A stretch of DNA of 64,000 bases from Anaerolineales bacterium (GTDB taxonomy: Bacteria > Chloroflexota > Anaerolineae > JAAEKA01): the NCBI GenBank assembly GCA_020634615.1, contig JACKBI010000009.1, positions 186,001 to 250,000 of the forward strand, read 5' to 3'. A program made the position numbers and the translations under genes. The notes below the pieces were generated by a model. That model made no database searches and was not told where the DNA came from. It worked only from the letters and a program-made list of their open reading frames with translations. Positions 1-8,102 of this stretch are shown here, in pieces. How positions within the stretch are numbered: position 1 is the first letter of the stretch; each line of letters starts with the position of its first letter.

Positions 1-307
1 TGCGGATCTTCTGTCCAACTGAGACGCGCACGAAATCGATGTGCAAGACCTCACGGCGCACCGGATGGCGCTGGACCTCGCGGATCAGCACGCGCGTCTT
101 GGCGAATTTCTCACCTTCCAGATTGACCAGGTGAGAGGCGCCGCCGCGCGCCAGCAGACGATCCAACTCTCGGCTTTCGATCTGCACAGTCTGCGGTGCA
201 ATCTCTGCGCCATACACCACTGCCGGTGTGAAACCCTCGGCGCGCAGCTTTCCGGGCTTGACGCCGTTTGCATCACGCATGGCTACTTGAAGAGAATATT
301 CTTCCAT
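1..307 (-). CDS. rplY: 50S ribosomal protein L25 (Ctc/TL5 family), N-terminal part; runs off the left edge
   Basis: The reverse-strand product starts MEEYSLQVAMRD, then KPGKLRAEGFTPAVVYG and a stretch ending HIDFVRVSVGQKIR. This is the L25 N-terminal beta-barrel that binds 5S rRNA in the large ribosomal subunit. About 102 residues are visible; the C-terminus lies outside the window, so it cannot be said whether a Ctc-type extension is present. The ATG at 307 is preceded by GAAAGGA about eight bases upstream, which fixes the start. The gene is divergent from the next gene, with about 177 bases between them. Confidence 0.88.
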   Translation of the reverse strand, partial: MEEYSLQVAMRDANGVKPGKLRAEGFTPAVVYGAEIAPQTVQIESRELDRLLARGGASHLVNLEGEKFAKTRVLIREVQRHPVRREVLHIDFVRVSVGQKIR

Positions 308-381
308 AATGCTTTGTCCTTTCAATCCGCCGGCTCGACGCAGTCAATTCCTCGGCGATAATACTTTGTTTTCAGCGCGGT

Positions 382-415
382 TGGCCCGCTCCCATGCTCG
401 ACCGGGTGCGGGCCA
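382..415. other. Hairpin in the rplY/polysaccharide-gene intergenic region
   Basis: TGGCCCGCTCCC (382-393) pairs with GGGTGCGGGCCA (404-415), with one T-T mismatch and a ten-base loop. There is no T tract on either side, so it is not an obvious terminator. On the minus strand it lies 75-108 bases upstream of the rplY start and could fall in its leader. The rest of 308-484 shows nothing else recognisable. Confidence 0.4.
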
Positions 416-484
416 CTGGAGGCATTCTAGCCGAAGTCGGGTGATTCGTCAAAACGCGGAGCGTTGTGGTAGGATTCTTGCCCC

Positions 485-3400
485 ATGAAGAGGTATCTTG
501 CCGCCTTGCTGCTTGGCTTGATTCTGCTGGCGGCATCCGCTGTGGTTTGGGCGTTTGTCGGGCAGGTCAGCTTCGGGCGTGACTCCACGCAGCTGGCTGT
601 GACTCGAATTCCAGGTCCCCTCGGTGTCAACGTAGCTCTTGAGACTCTCAGTTCCAGCGACCGGGAGGCAACGCTGGACGCCATCGCCGCGGCCGGTTTT
701 GGGTGGATTCGCCAGCGGTTCGACTGGAACGCGATCGAGGCGCAGCCTGGTGACAGCAACTGGCAGACCTGGGACGCAATCGTGGATGGCGCGGCTGCAC
801 GCGGTTTGGAGGTCGTCGCCGTGCTGGATGGGGCGCCTGCCTGGGCCAGGTTGCCCGAAGATACAGCCAATCCGCTGGCGCCACCCGCCCGTCGCGCCGA
901 TTTCGGCAATTTCGCCGCCGCAGTTGCACAGCGTTACGGCGACCGGCTACGCTTCTATCAGATCTGGGACGAACCGAATATCGCGCCGCACTGGGGCAGC
1001 CGTTTCGTCGATGCGGCTGACTACGCCGGGCTGCTGCGCGAGGCGACTGTCCAGGTGCGTGGTGTCGACTCCGATGCGGTGATCGTGGCTGCCGCGCTGG
1101 CGCCCAACGTCGAGGCCGGCGGGCTGAACCAGAGCGACCTCGCGTTTCTGAGCGATCTTTACCAGGCAGGTGGCGCATCATGGTTCGATCTGGCCGCGGC
1201 CCAGCCGTACGGCTTCGACCTGTCACCGGACGACCCGCCTGATCCAGCGCGTCTCAACTTCCGCCGCGCTGAACTGCTGCGGCAGGTCATGGTCGACAAT
1301 GGCGACGCCGGCAGCCGGTTGTTGATGGCGGCTTATGGCTGGCACGCGACCGCGTCTGGTGATCCCACTGTCAGTCCATGGAAGAGTGTGTCGCCGGAAC
1401 GACAGGCGCAGTGGGCCACGGAGGCGGCAGACTGGGCCAGACGCAACTGGCCGTGGAGTGCAGGTATGGCATGGGCATGGTGGCAGCCGCCGCAGCCGGC
1501 GAGTGACCCGCACTGGGGGTTTGCCCTCGAAACTGCGGCGGGCGATTCTGGCCAGGCACAGGCCAGCTTGCAGCAGTGGAACCTCGCGACTCACCCGTTG
1601 GGAACCGGCATCTGGGCACCGGACGATCCCGCGGTCAGTGAAACAGGCGGCTGGCGGCTGACCGGCCAGGCTGCCGACCCGCCCCATGGGGCCGCGGGCG
1701 ATGACAACGCGCTGGTGGTGCCGTTTGAAGGTACCGGGCTGGCGGTTCAAATCCAGCGCGGCCCGTTCTGGGGCTATCTCGACGCCACGGTCGATGGACA
1801 GCCTGCCAACGCCTTGCCCCGCGACGGCGATCGCGCGATTCTGGTCCTGCACGACCCGCTGGGCGACCAGGAGTTGGTCACGATTGCCGACGGATTGACC
1901 GACGGCGCGCATCAGGTCGAGCTGCGTGCAACGGGCGGCTGGGAGCAATGGCCGCTGTTGGGTTTCGTCGTGTCCAACGAGACGGCGCGACGTTGGCCCG
2001 TGCCACTGGGCTGGATTCTGGGCATCGCCGGCCTGTTGCTGTCTGGTGTTGGCGTAGCCGGACTGGCGCGCCGGGATCAGGACTTGACTGTGAGCGCAAG
2101 CCGCCAGTCGTTGTTCGGCGGCCTGGACGGGATACCGGTGGCAGGTCGCTACGCCGCGCTGCTGGTTGTGTGGGTTGGCGTGGTTGTCCTGACAGGCTGG
2201 CTGCAACTGGTCGCCCTTGGCCTGCTGTTTCTCCTGTTTATCGCATTTCCGGAGACGGGGCTGTTCAGTCTGGCAGCTTCTGCGCCGCTCTTTCTGCGCT
2301 CCGTCTCACTGCTGGGCAGGCAGGTCAACCCGGCCGAGATGATCGTCTGGTTGCTGGCGGGGGCACTGGTGGTGCGCTTGCTGGCAGACATACTGCTGCG
2401 GCGCTGGCGCGGCCAGTCGCTGACGATGAAGTTCAACGTCCGCGGGCTGGACTGGCCGGTGCTCGCGCTATTGATGGTGGCCGCGCTGTCGTTGATCGCC
2501 GCACAGAATTTCGGCGTGGCAGCGCGCGAGTTTCGCACGGTGATCGTGGCAGGGGTGCTGGCCTACGCGGCGGTGCGGGTTGTTCCGGCGCGCGCGGATG
2601 GACGCTTCGATCCGTGGCCGGTGGTCTGGGGCATCGGTGTTGGCGCGACAGTTGTCGCTGTCTGGGGTATCACCCAGGCGGTCAGCGGTGTTGGCCTGAT
2701 CGACGCCGAGGGCGTGTGGCGGGTGCGCGGACCGTATGGCTCACCCAACAATCTGGCGTTGTATGTAGCGCACGCGCTGCCCATCATGCTGGCAGTAGCT
2801 GCGTTCGGTGAGCGTCGCCGCGAGCGGGTGCTGGCCGGCGCGTTTAGTCTGGTCCTGACTGCCGGCCTGCTGCTGACGTTCAGCAAGGGCGGTTTGTTGC
2901 TGGGTGTGCCGGCTGCGGTGTTGTTCATCGGCTTTGTGGCCGGTGGACGCTGGCGCTGGATCGCGCTGGGCGCGGCGGTGGTTGGCCTCCTGGCGTTGGT
3001 CCCGTTTTTCGCCACGGAACGGTTTGCCAGTTTGTTTGATCTGCAAGGCGGCACCAGTTTCTTTCGTTTGCAGCTCTGGCAAGGCACGTGGAACATGATC
3101 AAGGACCACCCGTGGCAAGGCGTAGGACTGGACAATTTCCTCTACGCGTACCGCACGACCTACGTTCTGCCGGCCGCCTGGCAGGAGATCAACCTGAGCC
3201 ACCCGCACAACGTGGTGCTGGACTTCTGGACGCGGCTGGGTATTCCTGGGCTGGCGGTTGGCGTGTGGCTGTTCGTGGCGGCTTTTCGCAGCGGCTGGCG
3301 GTCCCTTGGACAACTGCATGGCAATAGCCGCGCGATCGTGCTCGGTCTGCTGGCCTCGCTGGTCGCCACTCTGGCCCATGGGTTGATCGACAACTCGCTG

Positions 3401-3493
3401 TTCCTGATGGATCTGATGCTGCTGTTCATGCTGACGCTGGGCTTGCTGCAGCAGATGGAAAGAAGGGAAAAGAGGGAAAGGGAGGGAAATTAG
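485..3493 (+). CDS. Fusion of a glycosidase-like TIM barrel with an O-antigen ligase/polymerase membrane domain
   Basis: The product has 1002 residues. Residues 1-25 form a signal anchor. Residues about 45-340 resemble clan-A (GH39/GH5-like) barrels, with an acid/base-type QIWDEPN (Glu163). Residues about 370-490 look like a beta-sandwich carbohydrate-binding domain. From about 505 to 990 there are many membrane helices with a Wzy/O-antigen ligase pattern (WRVRGPYGSPNNLALYV, FSKGGLLLG, WQGVGLDNF, SHPHNVVLDFW). The inferred role is extension or ligation of surface polysaccharide combined with glycan binding. Where relatives have a TE-x-GW nucleophile the sequence reads MAAYGWH, so the barrel may not hydrolyse. 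The last codons lie in a purine-only tract. The UDP-glucuronate decarboxylase gene follows. Confidence 0.75.
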   Translation: MKRYLAALLLGLILLAASAVVWAFVGQVSFGRDSTQLAVTRIPGPLGVNVALETLSSSDREATLDAIAAAGFGWIRQRFDWNAIEAQPGDSNWQTWDAIVDGAAARGLEVVAVLDGAPAWARLPEDTANPLAPPARRADFGNFAAAVAQRYGDRLRFYQIWDEPNIAPHWGSRFVDAADYAGLLREATVQVRGVDSDAVIVAAALAPNVEAGGLNQSDLAFLSDLYQAGGASWFDLAAAQPYGFDLSPDDPPDPARLNFRRAELLRQVMVDNGDAGSRLLMAAYGWHATASGDPTVSPWKSVSPERQAQWATEAADWARRNWPWSAGMAWAWWQPPQPASDPHWGFALETAAGDSGQAQASLQQWNLATHPLGTGIWAPDDPAVSETGGWRLTGQAADPPHGAAGDDNALVVPFEGTGLAVQIQRGPFWGYLDATVDGQPANALPRDGDRAILVLHDPLGDQELVTIADGLTDGAHQVELRATGGWEQWPLLGFVVSNETARRWPVPLGWILGIAGLLLSGVGVAGLARRDQDLTVSASRQSLFGGLDGIPVAGRYAALLVVWVGVVVLTGWLQLVALGLLFLLFIAFPETGLFSLAASAPLFLRSVSLLGRQVNPAEMIVWLLAGALVVRLLADILLRRWRGQSLTMKFNVRGLDWPVLALLMVAALSLIAAQNFGVAAREFRTVIVAGVLAYAAVRVVPARADGRFDPWPVVWGIGVGATVVAVWGITQAVSGVGLIDAEGVWRVRGPYGSPNNLALYVAHALPIMLAVAAFGERRRERVLAGAFSLVLTAGLLLTFSKGGLLLGVPAAVLFIGFVAGGRWRWIALGAAVVGLLALVPFFATERFASLFDLQGGTSFFRLQLWQGTWNMIKDHPWQGVGLDNFLYAYRTTYVLPAAWQEINLSHPHNVVLDFWTRLGIPGLAVGVWLFVAAFRSGWRSLGQLHGNSRAIVLGLLASLVATLAHGLIDNSLFLMDLMLLFMLTLGLLQQMERREKREREGN

Positions 3494-3600
3494 GGAAACT
3501 CCGAGGGTAGATGGAGTGTCACGTATTGCTTATCTGCTTCCAGACCCTTCCTTTCCCGTCTTTCCCTCATTTCCTTCTTTTCCCTTCCGCTCCCTTCCCT
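3457..3600. repeat. Purine tract followed by complementary pyrimidine tract
   Basis: From 3457 to 3489 the plus strand is purine only (runs of GGGAAA and GGAAAG). From 3545 to 3600 it is almost all pyrimidine (runs of TTTCCC and CCTTC). The two arms are imperfect complements separated by about 55 bases. The purine arm encodes the Arg/Glu/Lys-rich tail of the upstream protein; the pyrimidine arm ends just before the Shine-Dalgarno of the next gene. Hairpin or triplex formation is possible. Confidence 0.6.
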
Positions 3601-3618
3601 AACAAAGGAGTCGTACTC

Positions 3619-4557
3619 ATGCGTATTCTCGTAACCGGCGGCGCCGGCTTTATCGGCTCGCATCTATGTGATCGGCTGCTGTCTGAAGGCCACACGGTTA
3701 TCGCGATGGACAATCTGATCACCGGCAGTACCGACAACATCGCCCATCTGGCCGGCAATCGTCGTTTCTTGTTTGTCGAACATGACGTGACCAACTACAT
3801 CTATGTCGAGGGACACGTGGACGCGGTGTTGCATTTCGCGTCGCCTGCCAGCCCGGTGGATTATCTCAACTACCCAATCCAGACGTTGAAAGTCGGCGCG
3901 CTGGGAACGCACAAGGCGCTGGGGCTGGCCAAGGCCAAGAATGCCCGCTTCCTGCTGGCATCCACGTCGGAGGTCTACGGCGATCCGCTGATCCACCCAC
4001 AGCCGGAGGAGTACTGGGGCAACGTCAATCCAGTCGGGCCACGCGGCGTCTACGACGAGGCCAAGCGCTTCGCCGAGGCGATGACCATGGCCTATCATCG
4101 CTATCACGGGCTGGAGACGCGCATCGTGCGTATCTTCAACACCTACGGGCCGCGGATGCGCATCAACGACGGGCGGGTGGTGCCGAATTTCATTTTCCAG
4201 GCGCTGCATGGCCAGCCGCTGACGATCTACGGGCAGGGGGAGCAGACGCGCAGCTTTTGCTATGTCAGCGACCTCGTCGAAGGAGCCTTGCGGCTGCTGA
4301 ACTCAGACGAAAATGACCCGACCAACATCGGCAACCCTACGGAGATGACGATCCTGGAGTTCGCAACGCTGGTCAACGAAATCACCGGCAATGCGGGCGG
4401 AATCGTCTTCAAGCCGCTGCCGGAGGATGACCCGAAGCAGCGCAAACCAGACATCAGCAAGGCGCGCGCCTTGCTGGATTGGGAGCCGACCGTAGCGTTG
4501 CGAGAGGGGCTGGTGGCGACGATCGCTGACTATCGCCGCCGGCTCAAGTTGGACTGA
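3619..4557 (+). CDS. UDP-glucuronate decarboxylase (UDP-xylose synthase), extended SDR
   Basis: The 312-residue product oxidises and decarboxylates UDP-glucuronate to UDP-xylose with bound NAD. It has the Rossmann motif GGAGFIG (residues 7-13), HFASPASPVDY, the STSEVYGDP segment and the Y145-x3-K149 catalytic pair (YDEAK), followed by RIFNTYGPRM. These are diagnostic for UXS-type enzymes rather than epimerases. The ATG at 3619 is preceded by AAAGGAG; a longer frame begins at 3511 but passes through the pyrimidine tract and has no ribosome site. The product would feed xylose-type sugar donors to the polysaccharide made by its neighbours. Confidence 0.85.
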   Translation: MRILVTGGAGFIGSHLCDRLLSEGHTVIAMDNLITGSTDNIAHLAGNRRFLFVEHDVTNYIYVEGHVDAVLHFASPASPVDYLNYPIQTLKVGALGTHKALGLAKAKNARFLLASTSEVYGDPLIHPQPEEYWGNVNPVGPRGVYDEAKRFAEAMTMAYHRYHGLETRIVRIFNTYGPRMRINDGRVVPNFIFQALHGQPLTIYGQGEQTRSFCYVSDLVEGALRLLNSDENDPTNIGNPTEMTILEFATLVNEITGNAGGIVFKPLPEDDPKQRKPDISKARALLDWEPTVALREGLVATIADYRRRLKLD

Positions 4558-4560
4558 CCG

Positions 4561-5175
4561 ATGAAACGGCGACAGCGTGCAGCCGTCTGGGGCTGGAAGC
4601 AGGGGCTGGCGATCTGGATGACGCGGTTCAAGCGTCCGTTTTCGCGGGTGGTAATGGGGTTGCGCCCCAGCTTGCCGTGGCAACCATTGGGGTTTGCGTC
4701 GCTGGAGGAATATGCCCAGTGGCTGCCGCACCATGTGCGCTGGGTGCCCGACCCGTTGGGCGGTGTGGTGGACTTCTTCCCCAGCCTGGGTTACATGGCC
4801 TGGCAACTGTTCACCAAGGGGGAGTTCGAGGACGACTGCGACGGCTTGGCGTTCTTCTCAGCCGCAAACGTGGAGCCGTTTTGTGACCGGCCCGAGGACC
4901 GCTATCTGGTGACGGTGCTGATCAATCCATTCGAAATGGGACTGGCCAACGCGGCGCATGTGATGCTGTTCTTCAAGCACCAGGGGAAGTGGCGTGTGAT
5001 CAGCAATCAGTCGCTTTTTGATCAGCGTTGGGACACATTTCTCGACGCCCTGACGGGGAATCCCTATGTCGGTGGACGAACGGTGCTGTGGACGGTGATT
5101 CAGGATCTGCGCTTCCGCAATCTGTGGAAAGGGAAACCGGGGGAGGAGGACAGCAGGCCCGCGTTTCTGAAGTAA
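4561..5175 (+). CDS. Transglutaminase-like (papain-fold) protein, function unknown
   Basis: This 204-residue protein starts three bases after the UXS stop, so the two are probably co-transcribed. It carries FEDDCDGLAFF (Cys93), NAAHVMLFF (His133) and WRVISNQ (Asn149), in the order and spacing of a Cys-His-Asn/Asp transglutaminase-like triad. There is no signal peptide; the N-terminus is basic and aromatic. It could be a peptidase or transglutaminase-like enzyme acting in cell-surface assembly, but that is inferred from context only. The family was not recognised more precisely. Confidence 0.55.
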   Translation: MKRRQRAAVWGWKQGLAIWMTRFKRPFSRVVMGLRPSLPWQPLGFASLEEYAQWLPHHVRWVPDPLGGVVDFFPSLGYMAWQLFTKGEFEDDCDGLAFFSAANVEPFCDRPEDRYLVTVLINPFEMGLANAAHVMLFFKHQGKWRVISNQSLFDQRWDTFLDALTGNPYVGGRTVLWTVIQDLRFRNLWKGKPGEEDSRPAFLK

Positions 5176-5184
5176 AGTCGCGGG

Positions 5185-6855
5185 TTATTGGGGCATTGTC
5201 GGCAAGGCAACACGGAAGGTTGCGCCGCGGTCAATGCCTTCGCTGTCAGCCGTTACCCAACCGCCGTAACTTTCCGCCAGTTCCTTGACCAGCGCGAGGC
5301 CCAGCCCGGCGCCGCCATAACGCCGCCGGCGCGAGCCATCCACCTGGAAGAACCGGTCAAATACGTGGGACACCATCTCCGGGGGAATGCCGATGCCGGT
5401 GTCGCGAACCTGAATCACGGCAATGGCGCCGTCCATGTCAAGTTGGACATGCACTTTTCCACCGGCCGGGGTGAACTTGACAGCATTACCAATCAGGTTC
5501 TCGACAATGCGACGCACATGGTCAGGATTGGCAAAGACGACGGGTCGAGCGTCAGTTTTTTGAATATCCGATATCAGCACGACGCCGGCGCTGGAGGCAA
5601 GCACCTGAAAGTCCAGCAGGCTGGTGTTCAACAGTTCCACCAGGGCAACGGGTTGGTTGGTTGCCTTTGACGTGTTGACATCCATGATCGCCATGATGTC
5701 GTCGACGAGGACAGTCAGCGAATTGGAATAGCGCAGAATGACGTCGATCGCGTCGATCTGGTCGGTATCGAGTGTACCAAGCTGGTTGGAAGACAACAGC
5801 TCGGCATAGCCGCGAATCATGGTCAGCGGCGTGCGCAGCTCGTGCGAGATGTTCTGCATGAACTGGTCTTTGAGTTGTTCCAGTTCTTTCAGTTGTTCGT
5901 AGGCGGCGGCCAGTTCGTCAGCGCGCCTGCGGGCGTCTGCGTAGAGATTGGCATTCTGGATGGCATTGGCAAGCTGGTCGGTGACGATCTGAAAACCGGC
6001 AACGTTCAAAGACGAAAATGCGCCGAGCTCAGCACTTTGCACCGTAAGTGCGCCAAGGACCCGCTCGCCAGTTATCAGTGGCAGGGCAAGTTCCGATTCG
6101 GAGCCAGTTATCCACGAGCTGTCTGGTTCTTCTGTGGATTGGGACGGACGGCTTGCGAGGATGTTTTGCAAACCAGCAATGCTGCGACCCACCGTGGAAT
6201 TGCCGCGTGTTGCCAGGCGATGTTCTTTTGGACGGGTAGCTTCTCCCACCGGCCCGGAGAACGCCTTCAGATAAGCATACTCGCCAGAAGCGTCGGTGAG
6301 ATAGATACCAACATAGTCGAGTCGATAACGTTCGCAGATCAACTCGACGGCCGTATTCAGGAGAACGTCCAACTCAAGTGTGGAAACGGTGGCGCGGGCA
6401 ACCTCGGCTGCGGTCTCGAGTTGAACGTTATATTGGTGGAGAGTTTGTTGTAGCGCCGAACGAATGCGCTCTTGTTCTTCCAGAATACTTGCTTCCCGAG
6501 CTCGGAAATACCCCAAAACCACCAACTGATGAAACTTGTTGACCTGTTCTAGAAAGCCGACTAATGATTCCCCAGATAGGTACGAAATACCGAATCGACG
6601 CAGCACTTCACCCGTCTCAAGTGCTGCCTGATCGTTAACCCCAGCTCGAGAAAGATAGGCCCCGTGATCTTCCGCATCCGAAAGTATTGGGTCCTGAAAA
6701 AAACGAAGTAACGCGTTTGCCTGGACTGAAGCAACATTCCTGACGTCTGACGGGCGTAGGTATGCTCGACTATCGAACAACGCCTCTCGCAGATTTCTCT
6801 GGAGAAGCGCCACCAATTCATCCGCATGCGCAGCTAGTTCTTCAAAGGGTTTCAA
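5185..6855 (-). CDS. Sensor histidine kinase with N-terminal helical region and GAF domain
   Basis: The product has 556 residues and no membrane helix, so it is probably cytosolic. Residues 1-125 form a helical sensory region, 150-305 a GAF domain, then a coiled coil (ADELAAAYEQLKELEQLKDQ). The HisKA box is SHELRTPLTMIRGY with phospho-acceptor His338. The ATPase domain has an N box (ENLIGNAVKFT), G1 (VRDTGIGIPPE) and G2 (GGAGLGLALVKE). No response regulator is adjacent, so the partner is unknown. It converges on the upstream plus-strand gene. The 5' third looks richer in AT than the flanks. Confidence 0.85.
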   Translation of the reverse strand: MKPFEELAAHADELVALLQRNLREALFDSRAYLRPSDVRNVASVQANALLRFFQDPILSDAEDHGAYLSRAGVNDQAALETGEVLRRFGISYLSGESLVGFLEQVNKFHQLVVLGYFRAREASILEEQERIRSALQQTLHQYNVQLETAAEVARATVSTLELDVLLNTAVELICERYRLDYVGIYLTDASGEYAYLKAFSGPVGEATRPKEHRLATRGNSTVGRSIAGLQNILASRPSQSTEEPDSSWITGSESELALPLITGERVLGALTVQSAELGAFSSLNVAGFQIVTDQLANAIQNANLYADARRRADELAAAYEQLKELEQLKDQFMQNISHELRTPLTMIRGYAELLSSNQLGTLDTDQIDAIDVILRYSNSLTVLVDDIMAIMDVNTSKATNQPVALVELLNTSLLDFQVLASSAGVVLISDIQKTDARPVVFANPDHVRRIVENLIGNAVKFTPAGGKVHVQLDMDGAIAVIQVRDTGIGIPPEMVSHVFDRFFQVDGSRRRRYGGAGLGLALVKELAESYGGWVTADSEGIDRGATFRVALPTMPQ

Positions 6856-6935
6856 TACAACTTCGCCTTACATCGATGAATACCCAGACTCGTCAACGCA
6901 GCGCTGCTTAAGTGGTTCGTTTAATTGGAAATGCA

Positions 6936-7745
6936 TCATTTCACCAGATATGCGCCGTATCCCGCTCCCGCCGTACCAAACATAGTAATATCAAGTTCCG
7001 ACATGTCACTAGAATCGAGTCCATGCCACTCAAGAAGCGGTACGAGACCTGGTTCGTCCACGCGCCACGGTTTCAGGAGTTCCACGTATTCTTCCAGAGA
7101 ACGAACGAATGCAGGTGTTCCCATTTTTGCATACGTATCCAGGATTTCGACCCCTGCAGGGTTATCTTTGTTCAATCCTGCCCCTTGTAGGTTAAAGGCC
7201 CAGCATCCCTCGGCACTTGTCCATTCATAGAGATATTGCGCAGCGTGATCAATCTCGTCGTCGGTCAAGAACAGTCCTACTCCCCAGTACACAATAGCGA
7301 CGTCTCGTCTGCCACCGATGATCTCAAGTACCTCGGGGCGATTCAGAAATTCTTCAGGACGTCGCGCATCGGCTTCAAAGAAGTGCACGTTCGGAGTGTC
7401 TCCCAAAATCTCTCGGGCATATTGAACTACTACTGGATCATAGTCCGAATAGATGACAGTCGTGCCCTCAGGCACAACAACATGAAGATTGTCCTGGGTG
7501 GGCAAGCCGGAGGCGAAATCGATGATAACATTGTAACCCCGAACCGTGGTTAGCTCGTGAGCAACATCTTTGAGGCACCAACGTTGCAGGCGCACGAACT
7601 TCGTGACAAATGGGGCGAGACTCCTGATGTATTCAGCCGCTTGCCGATCCACCTCAAAGTTGTGGTGCCCGCCAAGCAAGTAGTCATAGATTCGTCCGGC
7701 GCTGGGAGTCGTGGCGTCGACGATGGAGTCTTTGGATCGGGTCAT
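6936..7745 (-). CDS. SAM-dependent methyltransferase of the DUF574/Methyltransf_19 type
   Basis: The 269-residue product begins MTRSKDSIVDATTPSAGRIYDYLLGGHHNFEVD. The GR-x-YDYLLGG-x-xNF segment is the family hallmark, followed by IIDFASGLPT (SAM motif I position) and YSDYDPVVV (acidic loop). The family is common in actinobacteria and usually has no assigned substrate. The start at 7745 has AAGGAG seven bases upstream; an in-frame start at 7814 lacks one. It lies upstream of, and on the same strand as, the histidine kinase, 80 bases away. Acquisition by transfer is possible. Confidence 0.75.
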   Translation of the reverse strand: MTRSKDSIVDATTPSAGRIYDYLLGGHHNFEVDRQAAEYIRSLAPFVTKFVRLQRWCLKDVAHELTTVRGYNVIIDFASGLPTQDNLHVVVPEGTTVIYSDYDPVVVQYAREILGDTPNVHFFEADARRPEEFLNRPEVLEIIGGRRDVAIVYWGVGLFLTDDEIDHAAQYLYEWTSAEGCWAFNLQGAGLNKDNPAGVEILDTYAKMGTPAFVRSLEEYVELLKPWRVDEPGLVPLLEWHGLDSSDMSELDITMFGTAGAGYGAYLVK

Positions 7746-8102
7746 GAGTGCTCCTTGGGCATGAAGTGCCTGCAAAAGTGAGGGGATTGTAACATATCGC
7801 CGCTGTGACAACAAAGCTCACCAGTACTGCGCAAATGAAATCTAGCTGATTCGCGCTACCTGATAACGTCGCGATAGCCGGGCTTCTTTTGGTTTGGTTC
7901 GGGTTGCAGTATAATCGGTCTGAACTAAAGCAACAATACGGGACGATCGGGCTGTTAGGGCGGTGGTGCCTTGCCAAAGATACTCCCGATTTTATTCCAA
8001 CAATACTCGACTGTCAACTGAGGAAAATGGTCCAGAAAGCAGACCTGTCGGTGATGGCCGTGCGGCGAGTTGGCCAAACGCCTGGCACCTTGACGATATC
8101 TC
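7746..8102. other. Divergent intergenic region before lepA (357 bases, no gene seen)
   Basis: This stretch separates the minus-strand methyltransferase from lepA. It holds a likely plus-strand promoter at 7887-7915, giving lepA a leader of about 180 bases. The sequence is richer in AT than the rest of the window. Short open frames overlap here on both strands, but none has a convincing ribosome site or recognisable product. Confidence 0.5.
7887..7915 (+). promoter_or_regulatory. Sigma-70-like promoter for lepA
   Basis: A perfect TATAAT lies at 7910-7915, with TTTTGG at 7887-7892 seventeen bases upstream as a weak -35. It points towards lepA at 8103. Prediction by eye only. Confidence 0.5.
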
